From: Terrisporobacter petrolearius
GTDB taxonomy: Bacteria; Bacillota; Clostridia; Peptostreptococcales; Peptostreptococcaceae
Direction: 5' to 3' (one strand)
NCBI RefSeq assembly: GCF_032598785.1
Contig: NZ_CP102984.1
DNA: 64,000 bases
Made by a program: the position numbers and the translations under genes. The notes under the pieces were generated by a model. The model did not search any database, was not told where the DNA came from, and worked only from the letters and a program-made list of their open reading frames with translations. Below, one piece after another: positions 51,430-60,495 of this stretch; positions within the stretch are counted from its first letter, which is position 1; each line of letters opens with the position of its first letter.

Positions 51430-53985
51430 TTATTTATTGTTAAATCTGTTTTTGTAATACTCTTTAGTTCTAAAGTCTATGGCATCTTTCACATTCTTCA
51501 CAAACTCATCCTTACTTAAATATTCTCTCAGCCCCTCATTTAAGCAAATCTTATCTCCTTTTATAGTGAAGAATTCACTACTACTCTTACACAAGAAGTG
51601 GACTGGATTTTTCCTAGCAAGATATACATATTCCTTTTTCCCCCAAGTCTTAAACTTAGCAGTAGACTTATCTTTCAACATATCTACCTTGTTTGATCCC
51701 TTATTATAAAAGCTGTCAAAACTTCTGTACAAGTCATCATCATCTATTTCCAACTTCATTTCACCATTATTGTAAAATGCTAAAATAACAGGAATTTTAT
51801 AAGTTTTGCTCATACTAGTATTTTCTATAAATCTAATAAATTCATGGGCAAAGGTATCTATTAAACAGCTTTTATCCTCATTGTTATCATTTAAAAACTT
51901 AGTATAATCCTTAAATATATTTATCTTTGATTTCTTCTTCATATTGTTGTATAAGTCATCATCCATATAAGTAAACATCTCTACTCTGGAAGGTATATGA
52001 CCTAAGTCTTCTTTTATTTTAAAATACTCAGCTACAATAAAATCTTCCAACTTTTCATTGGCTTTGTTCATTTTTTCAAAAATATCAACTAATCTAAAAT
52101 CAAAATCTATAAAACAATCTTCTGGATAATCCTCTTCATTTGGTATAAATCCAGTAGTTTTAGTTATCTTCTTACTTACTCCAGTAAGTAAATATGGTAC
52201 TAAATTTGCTTTTTTATAATTTCCTATAAAGTCTAAAACATTTAGATATTTTTTGTTTTTATCTTTTCTAAGACCTCTACCTAGTTGCTGCAAAAATACC
52301 GTTGGTGATTCTGTAGGTCTTAGAAACATGACCATATCGATACTTTTAACATCCAAACCTTCGTTGAACATATCTACAGAGAAGATAACTTTTATTTCTT
52401 CATTTCTCAATTTACTAAGAGCTACGTTTCTCTCCTCGTTGTATTCGCCTTCACTGCCACTATAAACAGCACAAGCACTTATTCCCTGTTCATTAAAATA
52501 TTTTGCCATAAATTCAGCATGAGTCTTACTTGTGCAAAATCCTAAGGCGCTGGAAGACTTGTATTTTTTATAATGATTTAAAATTAACTCTGCCCTTTTA
52601 TTTATGCTTAAAGCGTTTTCTAATTGCTTTTCATTGTATTTTCCATTTTTAAACTCCACTTCATCATAATCTACACTTTCATCATAAATTCCATAATATC
52701 TGAAAGGCACTAGCCAGCCTTTATCTATGGCTGTTTTTAATGTGGCCTCATAAACAGTGTTGTAGTCACATACACTAAATACATCATTATTGTCTAGTCT
52801 GTCTGGTGTGGCTGTTAATCCTAGCATAAATTTAGGCGTGAAGTAGTTTATTATATTTTGGTAGTTCTTAGATACAGCATGATGAAACTCATCTACTACA
52901 ATATAGTCGAAATAATTTCTAGAGAAATACTCATCATTTAGATAATTTTCTTTTCCCAAACTTTGTACAGATGCAAATACTATATCTTTGTCCCTATCTT
53001 TTGTGGAATTCATAAAAAATCCCATATTATATCCGTCTTCATTATAATTTGTTTTAGTTGTAGTTACCCCTTCTGCAACTTTAGTAACTACATCATATTT
53101 ATTTTTAACTGTAGTTACCATGTCAAAATTCGAGGTAACCACATCTTCATTCTTACAAAATTTATCTATTCTAACATTTTTAAAACTTTCATAAGCTTGT
53201 TTTAGTATTTCTTCTCTATGAGCTATAAATAAAACTCTTTTAAACTCCCTACTATCAAAGGCTGCCAGATAAGTTTTTCCTATTCCTGTTGCAGCCACTA
53301 CTAGTGCTTTGTCGTTGCCTTCTTCTCTAGTTTTCTTCAGTTCATAAAGTGCTTCTATTTGAGCTCCCCTTGGCTCAAACAAACTAGTAATGTTGCTGTC
53401 TTCATCATAGGAGTAGTTTATTTTCTCTTTCTTATCTTCTATTTGAGCAAATACCTTTGGTCTTTTCCAAGTTTTTGAGTATCTTTCTAATTCTTCATCA
53501 TTTACTATTATAGATTCATTTAAAAATAGATCTTCAAACATCATCTTAAAATAGTTGTAATCCTCTTCACTGTTTTTCTTGTCTATCCTATAATTCCACT
53601 CAATGCCACTAGTTAGAGCTGATTTAGATAAATTAGATGATCCAATAAAAATTTCTCCATCTTCATTGTTTTCAAATATGTATGCCTTTGGGTGAAAACT
53701 CCTCTTCGTGTCATTGTAAAATCTTAAATCCACCTTATCCCCTAAAATATCTTTTAATAAATACAGTGCAGAAGGTTGAGTTATATTTAAATAGTTCCCT
53801 GCAAGAATTCTGATGGGAATATTTTTATCTTTAATTGCTTCCAAATCCTTTTGTATAAGTTTCACACCAGATTCCATAAGAAAGGATACTATTATATCTA
53901 TGGAAGTGGCCGTGTGAAAGCTTTGTTGTATTCTTTTATATAAATGGTCGTCGTGACCTGTTACACAGTTGAAATTTAACCTCAT
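51430..53985 (-). CDS. PLD-like nuclease fused to a superfamily 2 helicase (DUF3427 type)
   Basis: An 851-residue fusion: phospholipase D-like domain (residues 1-165, with HPKAYIFENNEDGEIFIGSS carrying the HxK motif), SF2 helicase (Walker A VAATGIGKTYLAAFD near 230, DEFHH near 370, GLTATPDR near 395, motif VI LQQLGRGLRKDK near 565), then a DUF3427-type C-terminus. Related proteins are found in restriction/defence islands and act on DNA. Only one HxK is seen in the PLD part, so dimerisation would be needed for activity. It stands alone between small genes, not in an R-M operon. Confidence 0.85.
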   Translation of the reverse strand: MRLNFNCVTGHDDHLYKRIQQSFHTATSIDIIVSFLMESGVKLIQKDLEAIKDKNIPIRILAGNYLNITQPSALYLLKDILGDKVDLRFYNDTKRSFHPKAYIFENNEDGEIFIGSSNLSKSALTSGIEWNYRIDKKNSEEDYNYFKMMFEDLFLNESIIVNDEELERYSKTWKRPKVFAQIEDKKEKINYSYDEDSNITSLFEPRGAQIEALYELKKTREEGNDKALVVAATGIGKTYLAAFDSREFKRVLFIAHREEILKQAYESFKNVRIDKFCKNEDVVTSNFDMVTTVKNKYDVVTKVAEGVTTTKTNYNEDGYNMGFFMNSTKDRDKDIVFASVQSLGKENYLNDEYFSRNYFDYIVVDEFHHAVSKNYQNIINYFTPKFMLGLTATPDRLDNNDVFSVCDYNTVYEATLKTAIDKGWLVPFRYYGIYDESVDYDEVEFKNGKYNEKQLENALSINKRAELILNHYKKYKSSSALGFCTSKTHAEFMAKYFNEQGISACAVYSGSEGEYNEERNVALSKLRNEEIKVIFSVDMFNEGLDVKSIDMVMFLRPTESPTVFLQQLGRGLRKDKNKKYLNVLDFIGNYKKANLVPYLLTGVSKKITKTTGFIPNEEDYPEDCFIDFDFRLVDIFEKMNKANEKLEDFIVAEYFKIKEDLGHIPSRVEMFTYMDDDLYNNMKKKSKINIFKDYTKFLNDNNEDKSCLIDTFAHEFIRFIENTSMSKTYKIPVILAFYNNGEMKLEIDDDDLYRSFDSFYNKGSNKVDMLKDKSTAKFKTWGKKEYVYLARKNPVHFLCKSSSEFFTIKGDKICLNEGLREYLSKDEFVKNVKDAIDFRTKEYYKNRFNNK

Positions 53986-54090
53986 TACTTGTCCCCTTTA
54001 TTTTTTCTTATATGATATAGTTTATCATATTTTGACATTCTCTCTATGTGGTTTTATAATTTTACTTATGATTATATTTGGAGGTTTGAT

Positions 54091-54399
54091 ATGAAAATTT
54101 ACGATAAATTAGTTAGAGATAGGATTCCTGAGATTATTGAAAATAGTGGTAATCACTGTGAGGTTGAGGTTGTAAGTGATGAGGTTGCTTTGGAGTATTT
54201 GTATAAGAAACTTCAGGAGGAAGTTGATGAGCTTTTAGAGGATAAGAATCTTGAGGAGATTGCTGATGTTGTTGAGGTTCTTTTTGCTATTGGTCGGAAG
54301 TATGGGTATAGCGAGGATGATATTTTGAATAGGATATCTGAGAAGAGGGTTAAGTCTGGTGGGTTTGAGGATAATATCGTTTTGAAGAAAACTTGGTAG
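54091..54399 (+). CDS. MazG-like nucleotide pyrophosphohydrolase
   Basis: A 102-residue protein of the all-alpha NTP pyrophosphatase superfamily: KIYDKLVRDRIPEIIENSG at the start, then the metal-binding EEVDELLEDKNLEEIADVVEV. I start at ATG 54091 after TTGGAGG; an upstream in-frame ATG has no ribosome site. It may clean up altered nucleotides or alter nucleotide pools during phage infection. Codon choice (many GAG, GTT, GGT, TTG) differs from neighbours, hinting at transfer. Confidence 0.88.
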   Translation: MKIYDKLVRDRIPEIIENSGNHCEVEVVSDEVALEYLYKKLQEEVDELLEDKNLEEIADVVEVLFAIGRKYGYSEDDILNRISEKRVKSGGFEDNIVLKKTW

Positions 54400-54418
54400 A
54401 TTATAATTTCTGTTCTTT

Positions 54419-54465
54419 GGAGACTGTAGGTAAATTTGTCTAAAACAAACTTACCTACAGTTTCC
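54419..54465. terminator. Long hairpin between convergent genes
   Basis: Left arm begins GGAGACTGTAGGTAAATTTG and pairs with a right arm ending TTACCTACAGTTTCC: 19 of 21 bp, five-base loop. There is no good T-run, so it may be a terminator for either strand or an RNA-processing hairpin. Confidence 0.6.
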
Positions 54466-54510
54466 AAACTTCTTCTATTTTTAGCTAATTTTAATATAAA
54501 ATTCTATATA

Positions 54511-55848
54511 TTATTTATCTAATAATTCTAGTTCTTGAACTAACTCTGGTCTAAAATATGGGAGCTGTCTTCCATTAAGTCCTACATCATTCATTTTAGC
54601 TCTATTATCTAATTTAAATCTCTCATACGCTCCTGTTTCAGCAACAGTTATTTTAAAATGTTTATCATCTAGTTTAATTATTCTTAAACTATCAATACCT
54701 AGACTATCTAAATACTCCATAGTTACAACTTCTCTATTTTCAAGCCCCAATACATCTTTAAGTATCCATTCTCCAAGTGCCCCTTGCGGATTAGTTTGTA
54801 AACTTTTACCATTTTCTTGCTTTACTCTACCTCGTAGCACTCTTCCATCTGGCAAAATCAAATCAAAATCATTTAAATCCTTATCTTTAACATCATTATC
54901 ATTTAAAGCATTAATTCCAAAGAATCTAGGAAAAATATGATGTACCCATATACTAATTCTAACTTCAATTTCATATTCTGGTCGTGGTGTATTACTTCCT
55001 TTATTCTTAGATTTTCCATGTCTTATATTCACGCCTGAACAATCTGAAACAAAAGGTCCTTCTTTTTTATCTTGGTAAAGTGGTAAAATTATTTCTTCAT
55101 GAGACACCTCATAAGCATCTCCTTCGTCAGCAACTTTAAAGTTTTCATTAGATAAGTTTATCATCCTAATAAGCTCAAATGGATCATCAAACTGCTCTAT
55201 AGGAATTTGTTCTATTATCTCTCCATTGGAGGCATCAAACTCTTCAAGTAAAACACTTTTACTTGTATAAAACTTATAATTGTGTAATTTATCTTTAAAA
55301 GTATAAGTTTTTCCATCACTTATAAGTTCAAGGCTCTCTATATCTATCAACTCATAAGGTGTTTCAATTATATTCATCACATCATTATCACGTGTCACAT
55401 AATGATATACATCTCTGTCTGTTTTGTATAATCTTTTATCAAGCATTATACGTTCATTTCTTAATTCTGAAACCTTACGAATAACTTCATATGATTTCCC
55501 ATTTTTTATAAGAGGTGCTAAAACCTCTGGTGCCAACTTATTAAATTCGGCCACCTTTTGATATGTTTTATCTTTAGTATGAATCCATGTTTTAAGGCCG
55601 ATTCCTACTCTATAATTTTTCCATGCACCAAGTGCATCGAAAGCACTATCTTTTCTAGTTAAATCTTCTACGTCAAATACCCTAGCAAAAAGTTGCTCGT
55701 GATTTCTATAATATAAATATGGTTTACGTGCATTTGCTCCTTCTTGATTATCTTTAAATAAACCACTAAGTGCTCCAAATATTTTTAAAAACTCTATGTA
55801 TTCTTTTTTTTCTTTTTCAGAAAACTTATTCCAAATAATATTGGCCAT
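54511..55848 (-). CDS. Putative type II restriction endonuclease, unassigned family
   Basis: A 445-residue protein immediately downstream of the cytosine methyltransferase, hence probably its cognate restriction enzyme. A possible PD-(D/E)XK-like site is FDALGAWKNYRVGIGLKTW near 70-88 (Asp, then a Gly-Leu-Lys in place of ExK). The C-terminal part (RGRVKQENGKSLQTNPQGAL near 350, then LGEWILKDVLGL) could be a B3-like DNA-recognition domain; this is inference. I cannot place it in a named family. It starts at ATG behind GGGGGAAG. Confidence 0.6.
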   Translation of the reverse strand: MANIIWNKFSEKEKKEYIEFLKIFGALSGLFKDNQEGANARKPYLYYRNHEQLFARVFDVEDLTRKDSAFDALGAWKNYRVGIGLKTWIHTKDKTYQKVAEFNKLAPEVLAPLIKNGKSYEVIRKVSELRNERIMLDKRLYKTDRDVYHYVTRDNDVMNIIETPYELIDIESLELISDGKTYTFKDKLHNYKFYTSKSVLLEEFDASNGEIIEQIPIEQFDDPFELIRMINLSNENFKVADEGDAYEVSHEEIILPLYQDKKEGPFVSDCSGVNIRHGKSKNKGSNTPRPEYEIEVRISIWVHHIFPRFFGINALNDNDVKDKDLNDFDLILPDGRVLRGRVKQENGKSLQTNPQGALGEWILKDVLGLENREVVTMEYLDSLGIDSLRIIKLDDKHFKITVAETGAYERFKLDNRAKMNDVGLNGRQLPYFRPELVQELELLDK

Positions 55849-55963
55849 TATACTTCCCCCTATGTATTTATTATATATATTATCATAAACATTATATATT
55901 GACAGTTTATAACTACAATTAAAATAAAGGACAAAAGAATAAACTTTTGTCCCTAAACTATTA

Positions 55964-57226
55964 CTATTTAGATTGTAGTGAATAAAACTTTTTAACTACA
56001 TGTTTCTTTACTATTTTCAAATACTCTTCATCTGATATTATAGATAATTCATTATTTTCAACAAATTTATTAACTTCACTTTCTTCCTCAAAATAAGATT
56101 GAACAAAACTTTCACCTTCATATCTACTCTTCATATCTACATATATAAGTGCATGCTTATCTGATTCTGTAGCAACACATTCCTTATATTCAGCTTTCAC
56201 CATATCTGTATCTATAGTTGCACATACTTCATCTTTTAATGTAGCTTTATCTAATGCATTTGCTATATTTTCAGCTATACGTTTTATAACAGGAACTACA
56301 ACACTATTACCTGCTTGCTTATACAATTGACCATTTGAAATTTCTGGCAACTTAAAATCTTTTGGAAATCCTTGAACATTAAAAGTTTCCCTTGGAGTTA
56401 ATTTTCTTATTCCATAATCAGATAAAATAAGAGGTACATTATGACCTCCAGTTCCCATATTAGCTGTTAAAGTAGGAACTACCCCACTTTTATTTTCTCT
56501 TACGTATTGTCTTCTCCATTGATACACTGAATTTTGAGATGTAATAGTCTCTTCAAGTTTATCGTAGAAATTTTGTATACCATCTTTGTAGTAATATCTA
56601 TCTTCTACTTTTGCATTAAAATCTATTACAGTATCTAATCCATTAGTTAATTCTATCTCTTTAGGAAATTCAAAGTTATCAAAAGCAGTTTTATCAAGGA
56701 ACCCAACTATATATATACGTTCTCTATTTTGAGGTATATTCCCATGATCTTTTCCATTCATAACTTTCCATTTTATAAAGTAATTATTTAAAGTTAAAGC
56801 TTCTCTAATTACTTTAAATGTATTTCCTTCTCCATGTGTAACCATATTTTTAACATTCTCTATAAATATAACTTTAGGATTGTGATGAGTTATAATTCTT
56901 AATAATTCAAAGAATAAATCTCCTCTCTCATCATCAAATCCCTTCCTATATCCTGCTATTGAAAAAGCTTGGCACGGAAATCCACCTACTATTATGTCCG
57001 TACTTGGTACTTCCTCAGCCTTAACTTCATGTATGTCTCTTCTATCTAATTTAACATTAGGAAAATTAATTGATATTGTTTCCTGTGCATTTTTATCAAA
57101 TTCATTAATGTAAACAGAACTAAACTTGTTAGCTTGTTCAAATCCTAAGTCTATACCACCAACTCCACCAAAGAAACTTGCTACAGTATAATTTGTGGTA
57201 TTTATAACTTCTTTATTGTAAGTCAT
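55964..57226 (-). CDS. DNA (cytosine-5-)-methyltransferase
   Basis: A 420-residue C5-cytosine methyltransferase: motif I ASFFGGVGGIDLGFEQA near 16, motif IV with catalytic Cys GGFPCQAFSIAG near 83, motif VI VIFIENVKN near 125, motif VIII VPQNRERIYIVGF-like near 165, motif X QAGNSVVVPVIKRIAENIANA near 305. The target-recognition domain spans about 200-290. A C-terminal extension of about 90 residues past motif X is unusual. It modifies a specific short site to protect host DNA. Promoter at 57311; the restriction gene follows 115 bases on. Confidence 0.93.
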   Translation of the reverse strand: MTYNKEVINTTNYTVASFFGGVGGIDLGFEQANKFSSVYINEFDKNAQETISINFPNVKLDRRDIHEVKAEEVPSTDIIVGGFPCQAFSIAGYRKGFDDERGDLFFELLRIITHHNPKVIFIENVKNMVTHGEGNTFKVIREALTLNNYFIKWKVMNGKDHGNIPQNRERIYIVGFLDKTAFDNFEFPKEIELTNGLDTVIDFNAKVEDRYYYKDGIQNFYDKLEETITSQNSVYQWRRQYVRENKSGVVPTLTANMGTGGHNVPLILSDYGIRKLTPRETFNVQGFPKDFKLPEISNGQLYKQAGNSVVVPVIKRIAENIANALDKATLKDEVCATIDTDMVKAEYKECVATESDKHALIYVDMKSRYEGESFVQSYFEEESEVNKFVENNELSIISDEEYLKIVKKHVVKKFYSLQSK

Positions 57227-57559
57227 AAATTGTATATCCTCCCTTATTGCTATGCGTTTTTATGCCTTTAATTAAAGTTTGTCCGAATATAAAATTCTAT
57301 ATCATTTTTTATTATACCACACTAAAACAAACATTGCTGCATTTTTAACAAAGTTATTTTTTTAACAACTATTCTATATTTAACTTTTCCAAATAACATG
57401 TTTTCCTTTATTAGAATGTTAATCCTTACATTTTTCTTTACTACATATATTATACAAATCAATTTTTTCCTCTTTTATTAACCATATTAAAAGTTTATTT
57501 ACTATCTCACCCTAGTTATTTGTAAAGTTAGTAGGTTACTATACCTAATACATATAATA
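57227..57559. other. Intergenic region between DNMT gene and Z1 operon
   Basis: Beyond the methyltransferase promoter (57311-57340), this AT-rich stretch shows no gene or repeat. The Z1-operon terminator lies at its right-hand end. Confidence 0.5.
57311..57340 (-). promoter_or_regulatory. Candidate promoter of the methyltransferase-restriction unit
   Basis: On the minus strand an extended -10 TGGTATAAT (57311-57319) lies about 85 bases upstream of the methyltransferase start; -35 is weak, which an extended -10 can offset. Confidence 0.5.
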
Positions 57560-57586
57560 AAGAAGCTATCAAATTGATAGCTTCTT
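57560..57586 (-). terminator. Terminator of the Z1/AIPR operon
   Basis: Perfect 13-bp stem AAGAAGCTATCAA / TTGATAGCTTCTT around a single A, directly past the last gene of the operon, with T-rich minus-strand sequence. Confidence 0.8.
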
Positions 57587-57587
57587 T

Positions 57588-58400
57588 TTATATCTCTATA
57601 TTTAAATTTTTTATTAATGTAGTACTTATTTTAGATCCATCTATTTTATCATTGTCTATCCATAAAACTAGTTTATTTCTATTTTCCATAAAATATATAT
57701 GCTCATCTGAAATTTTTCTTTCAAATATAGCAATCTTAGTTATATTATATTCTTTATATTTACCTAATGCAAATTCTTCATAATAGTCTAATTGACTGTA
57801 TGCTTGTCTAACCTGTTTAATCTCATCACTATAGTTGTTATCTAAGCTCTTAGCTTCTATTATTACCGCATTTTTATCTTTTACAGCTAGACAATCTATA
57901 TTGCCTTCCTTTATTTCAAAACCATGGCGTTCTAATATATTTGATAATTTCTTTACAATAATATTATGTCTTATATACCTGTCTTTAAGTTTATTTATAT
58001 CTAACTTATTACAGTTTAACTTATAACTATTTTTAGTAAATGATCTATTAGCTATATTACTTGAATCCGTATCATTTAATGTTATCTTAGATCTATATAT
58101 TTCTTGTTCTTCTTTTATATATTCTTGATTATCTTTTACAAATTTTATATATTTCTTTAAAGCTGAGCTATACATACTATGTCCTCTTTTATTTAACTCG
58201 TCTAACTGTTTTCCCTTTATATTATTCTTATCAAAGCACATATTTAGTAAGTCATCTACATCTTCTCTTGTTGTATATTTATATATATCTATTTGTAATG
58301 TATTAATTATTGTTGATATTCCAGTAATATAATTTTGTATACTCTTACGTTTTAATCCATTTTCTTTCATCCAATTTTCAAATCTTAGTTTCTGATCCAC
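57588..58400 (-). CDS. PD-(D/E)XK endonuclease-like protein
   Basis: A 270-residue protein starting at GTG 58400 after AAGGGGATA. The C-terminal half has a clear restriction-endonuclease core: GNIDCLAVKDKNAVIIEAKS near 170-190 (Asp, 13 residues, E-A-K), plus a flanking RQAYSQLDYYEEF helix. The N-terminal half is helical (ENWMKENGLKRKSIQNYITG) and resembles SAM/core-binding helical domains that bind DNA. It is the last gene of the Z1/AIPR operon, 52 bases after AIPR. Probably a DNA-cleaving or DNA-recognising partner. I do not recognise a named family. Confidence 0.7.
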   Translation of the reverse strand: MDQKLRFENWMKENGLKRKSIQNYITGISTIINTLQIDIYKYTTREDVDDLLNMCFDKNNIKGKQLDELNKRGHSMYSSALKKYIKFVKDNQEYIKEEQEIYRSKITLNDTDSSNIANRSFTKNSYKLNCNKLDINKLKDRYIRHNIIVKKLSNILERHGFEIKEGNIDCLAVKDKNAVIIEAKSLDNNYSDEIKQVRQAYSQLDYYEEFALGKYKEYNITKIAIFERKISDEHIYFMENRNKLVLWIDNDKIDGSKISTTLIKNLNIEI

Positions 58401-58452
58401 ATCTATCCCCTTAAACTTATTTTTATAAATTAAATTTATATGTTTTTAATTA

Positions 58453-60495
58453 TTATACTGTAACCTTTACCCCATCTTCTTCTGCTCTTAAATATAAATC
58501 ATATAAAATTTTACTTTGCTTTTCAGATGGAACAGCTAATTTCCCTATACTCATTTTCTTTAATATATCTAGTTTAGTCATAGATAGGTTATAATCTTTC
58601 ATATTATCTTTATAATAAGAATATAATTCTTTCCATATTTCAATATCTATTTCACATACTTTCATCTGTGTCTGAATACCATCATCTATCTTTTTTATTT
58701 TTTGTTCTTCTTTTTTATTATATTTTTCAGCTTCTTTATCTATTAAAAGTTTGGGATCTATTATAACTCCTAAGTTTAATTCTTTTATACTATCCCAACA
58801 TAGCTTTTGTTTTGCCCATTGTGCTATATTTGCATATCCTGTTGGCGGATTTGTTATTTCCTTGTATATAGCTTCTATTATTACATTAATTGAATCAACG
58901 AGTTCAGTTGGTAATGATTGATTTTCCCATATTACATTAAAGTTTAAAAACTTATTTTTCTTTTCTATTATGTAAGACAAATATGATATTGAATATGCTA
59001 CAGTTTGAGCTCTGAATCCACCATCGTACCAAGTTGCTTTTGACACAAGCTTTTCAACCTCTTTGAATAAGATAATTCTTGATACTGCATCTATAAAGTA
59101 ACTTTCTGTTATACATAAGTTATCTTTTTCTAAATTATTAGTTATTTGATCAGCAAAATGAGAAAAACTATACTGAGCTCCTTTACAAACAATATGAGGA
59201 TTTTGCAACCATGCATTTTCACTTTTTGATAAGAATGTCTTATCTATCAATTGTTTCTTAGGGTATTCCATCTGATACTGTTTCTTTTTTGCTTTAGTTA
59301 AATATGCTTGTTCATTTAAGTATTCTCCTCTTACTCTTTCATAGAACCAACGAGTCCTTTTCTGCGATCCATCACATACAGGCGCCCATATACGCTTCGA
59401 ATAATCCTTCATTTCTTTATGGAATGGACTATTCGAAAAGAAGTCTGATTTATTTACTTTATTCTGAGTATTTGCATATTCTGAAACCTTAGATACAAAA
59501 TCATTTTGTTTGTCCTTATCTTTAACAACTGATAACTTCATAGGTACAGATACATTCGATACATCTAATTTAGAATTTTTACTTGCTGCATAAATAGCTG
59601 ATGTAGTTTGTCCACCATTAACTATCTGGAAATCATTAATTAAAACTATTTCACCTTCGCTATTCCTTTCTATAGAACTAGCTGTTGCTGTAATTCCATT
59701 ATTATACGCAAAAAACATGTCTGATTTATATTCTATAGTATTTTTTATCCCTTTATTTACAGCGCCTTTAAACTGTAAAAAGGTTCTAACATTTTGTTCA
59801 AATAGCTTTTGACCATGCTCATCATAAATATCAACTAGATCTTGTCCACCTATAACTGTTAAATAAGCTTCATACTCGTCTGATTTTGTGGGAATCTCTA
59901 AACAAGGTAAATTTACATTGATTTTAAAACCACTGTTACTATATTGCGATAAATATATTTTATATATATAATCAATATCAACTATTCTATATTCTGCTTT
60001 AATATCATCTATAGATTCAGAACTTATATCCTCGAATCTACTAGATATTTTTCCATCTGTTAATATTATAAATCTTACTTTATCAATCTTATTGTCATAC
60101 TTATATTTAAATATATTGTATGCCATAGAATGGGCCTCTGATGTTTCTTCTAAGTCTTCATATAACCCTGTTATACTTTTTTTATAAAAAGTTTTTATCC
60201 TGTTATACTTTTTATTAATATCACTTTTCGTTAATGTCTGTATCTCATCTTCTTGGAAGAAATTATGAACTAGTATAGATAATATTTTTCTCTCTTCATC
60301 ATAATCATAGCCATAAGCTTCCATACCTGTTTTCCTATACTCTGCAAAAGTATAGTTGTTAGTTAGATCACCTATATTAACTAGCTCTTCACATATATTT
60401 TCAAAAAATGCCTGAGATTTCATTAGTCCCCTAGATTCTGCTTCTATAAAAATAGACTGCATAAAATCTTTATGAAATTCATTTAGCTCAATCAT
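58453..60495 (-). CDS. AIPR (abortive infection phage resistance) family protein
   Basis: A 680-residue protein of the AIPR family, named from phage abortive-infection loci. The signature DFQIVNGGQTTSAIYAASK is near 285, preceded by MFFAYNNGITATA near 262. The C-terminus is helical and charged. Its start codon overlaps the upstream gene by four bases (ATGA), so translation is coupled. Its biochemical activity is unknown; it occurs in operons with Z1 helicases, PD-(D/E)XK proteins and DNA methylases. Confidence 0.9.
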   Translation of the reverse strand: MIELNEFHKDFMQSIFIEAESRGLMKSQAFFENICEELVNIGDLTNNYTFAEYRKTGMEAYGYDYDEERKILSILVHNFFQEDEIQTLTKSDINKKYNRIKTFYKKSITGLYEDLEETSEAHSMAYNIFKYKYDNKIDKVRFIILTDGKISSRFEDISSESIDDIKAEYRIVDIDYIYKIYLSQYSNSGFKINVNLPCLEIPTKSDEYEAYLTVIGGQDLVDIYDEHGQKLFEQNVRTFLQFKGAVNKGIKNTIEYKSDMFFAYNNGITATASSIERNSEGEIVLINDFQIVNGGQTTSAIYAASKNSKLDVSNVSVPMKLSVVKDKDKQNDFVSKVSEYANTQNKVNKSDFFSNSPFHKEMKDYSKRIWAPVCDGSQKRTRWFYERVRGEYLNEQAYLTKAKKKQYQMEYPKKQLIDKTFLSKSENAWLQNPHIVCKGAQYSFSHFADQITNNLEKDNLCITESYFIDAVSRIILFKEVEKLVSKATWYDGGFRAQTVAYSISYLSYIIEKKNKFLNFNVIWENQSLPTELVDSINVIIEAIYKEITNPPTGYANIAQWAKQKLCWDSIKELNLGVIIDPKLLIDKEAEKYNKKEEQKIKKIDDGIQTQMKVCEIDIEIWKELYSYYKDNMKDYNLSMTKLDILKKMSIGKLAVPSEKQSKILYDLYLRAEEDGVKVTV

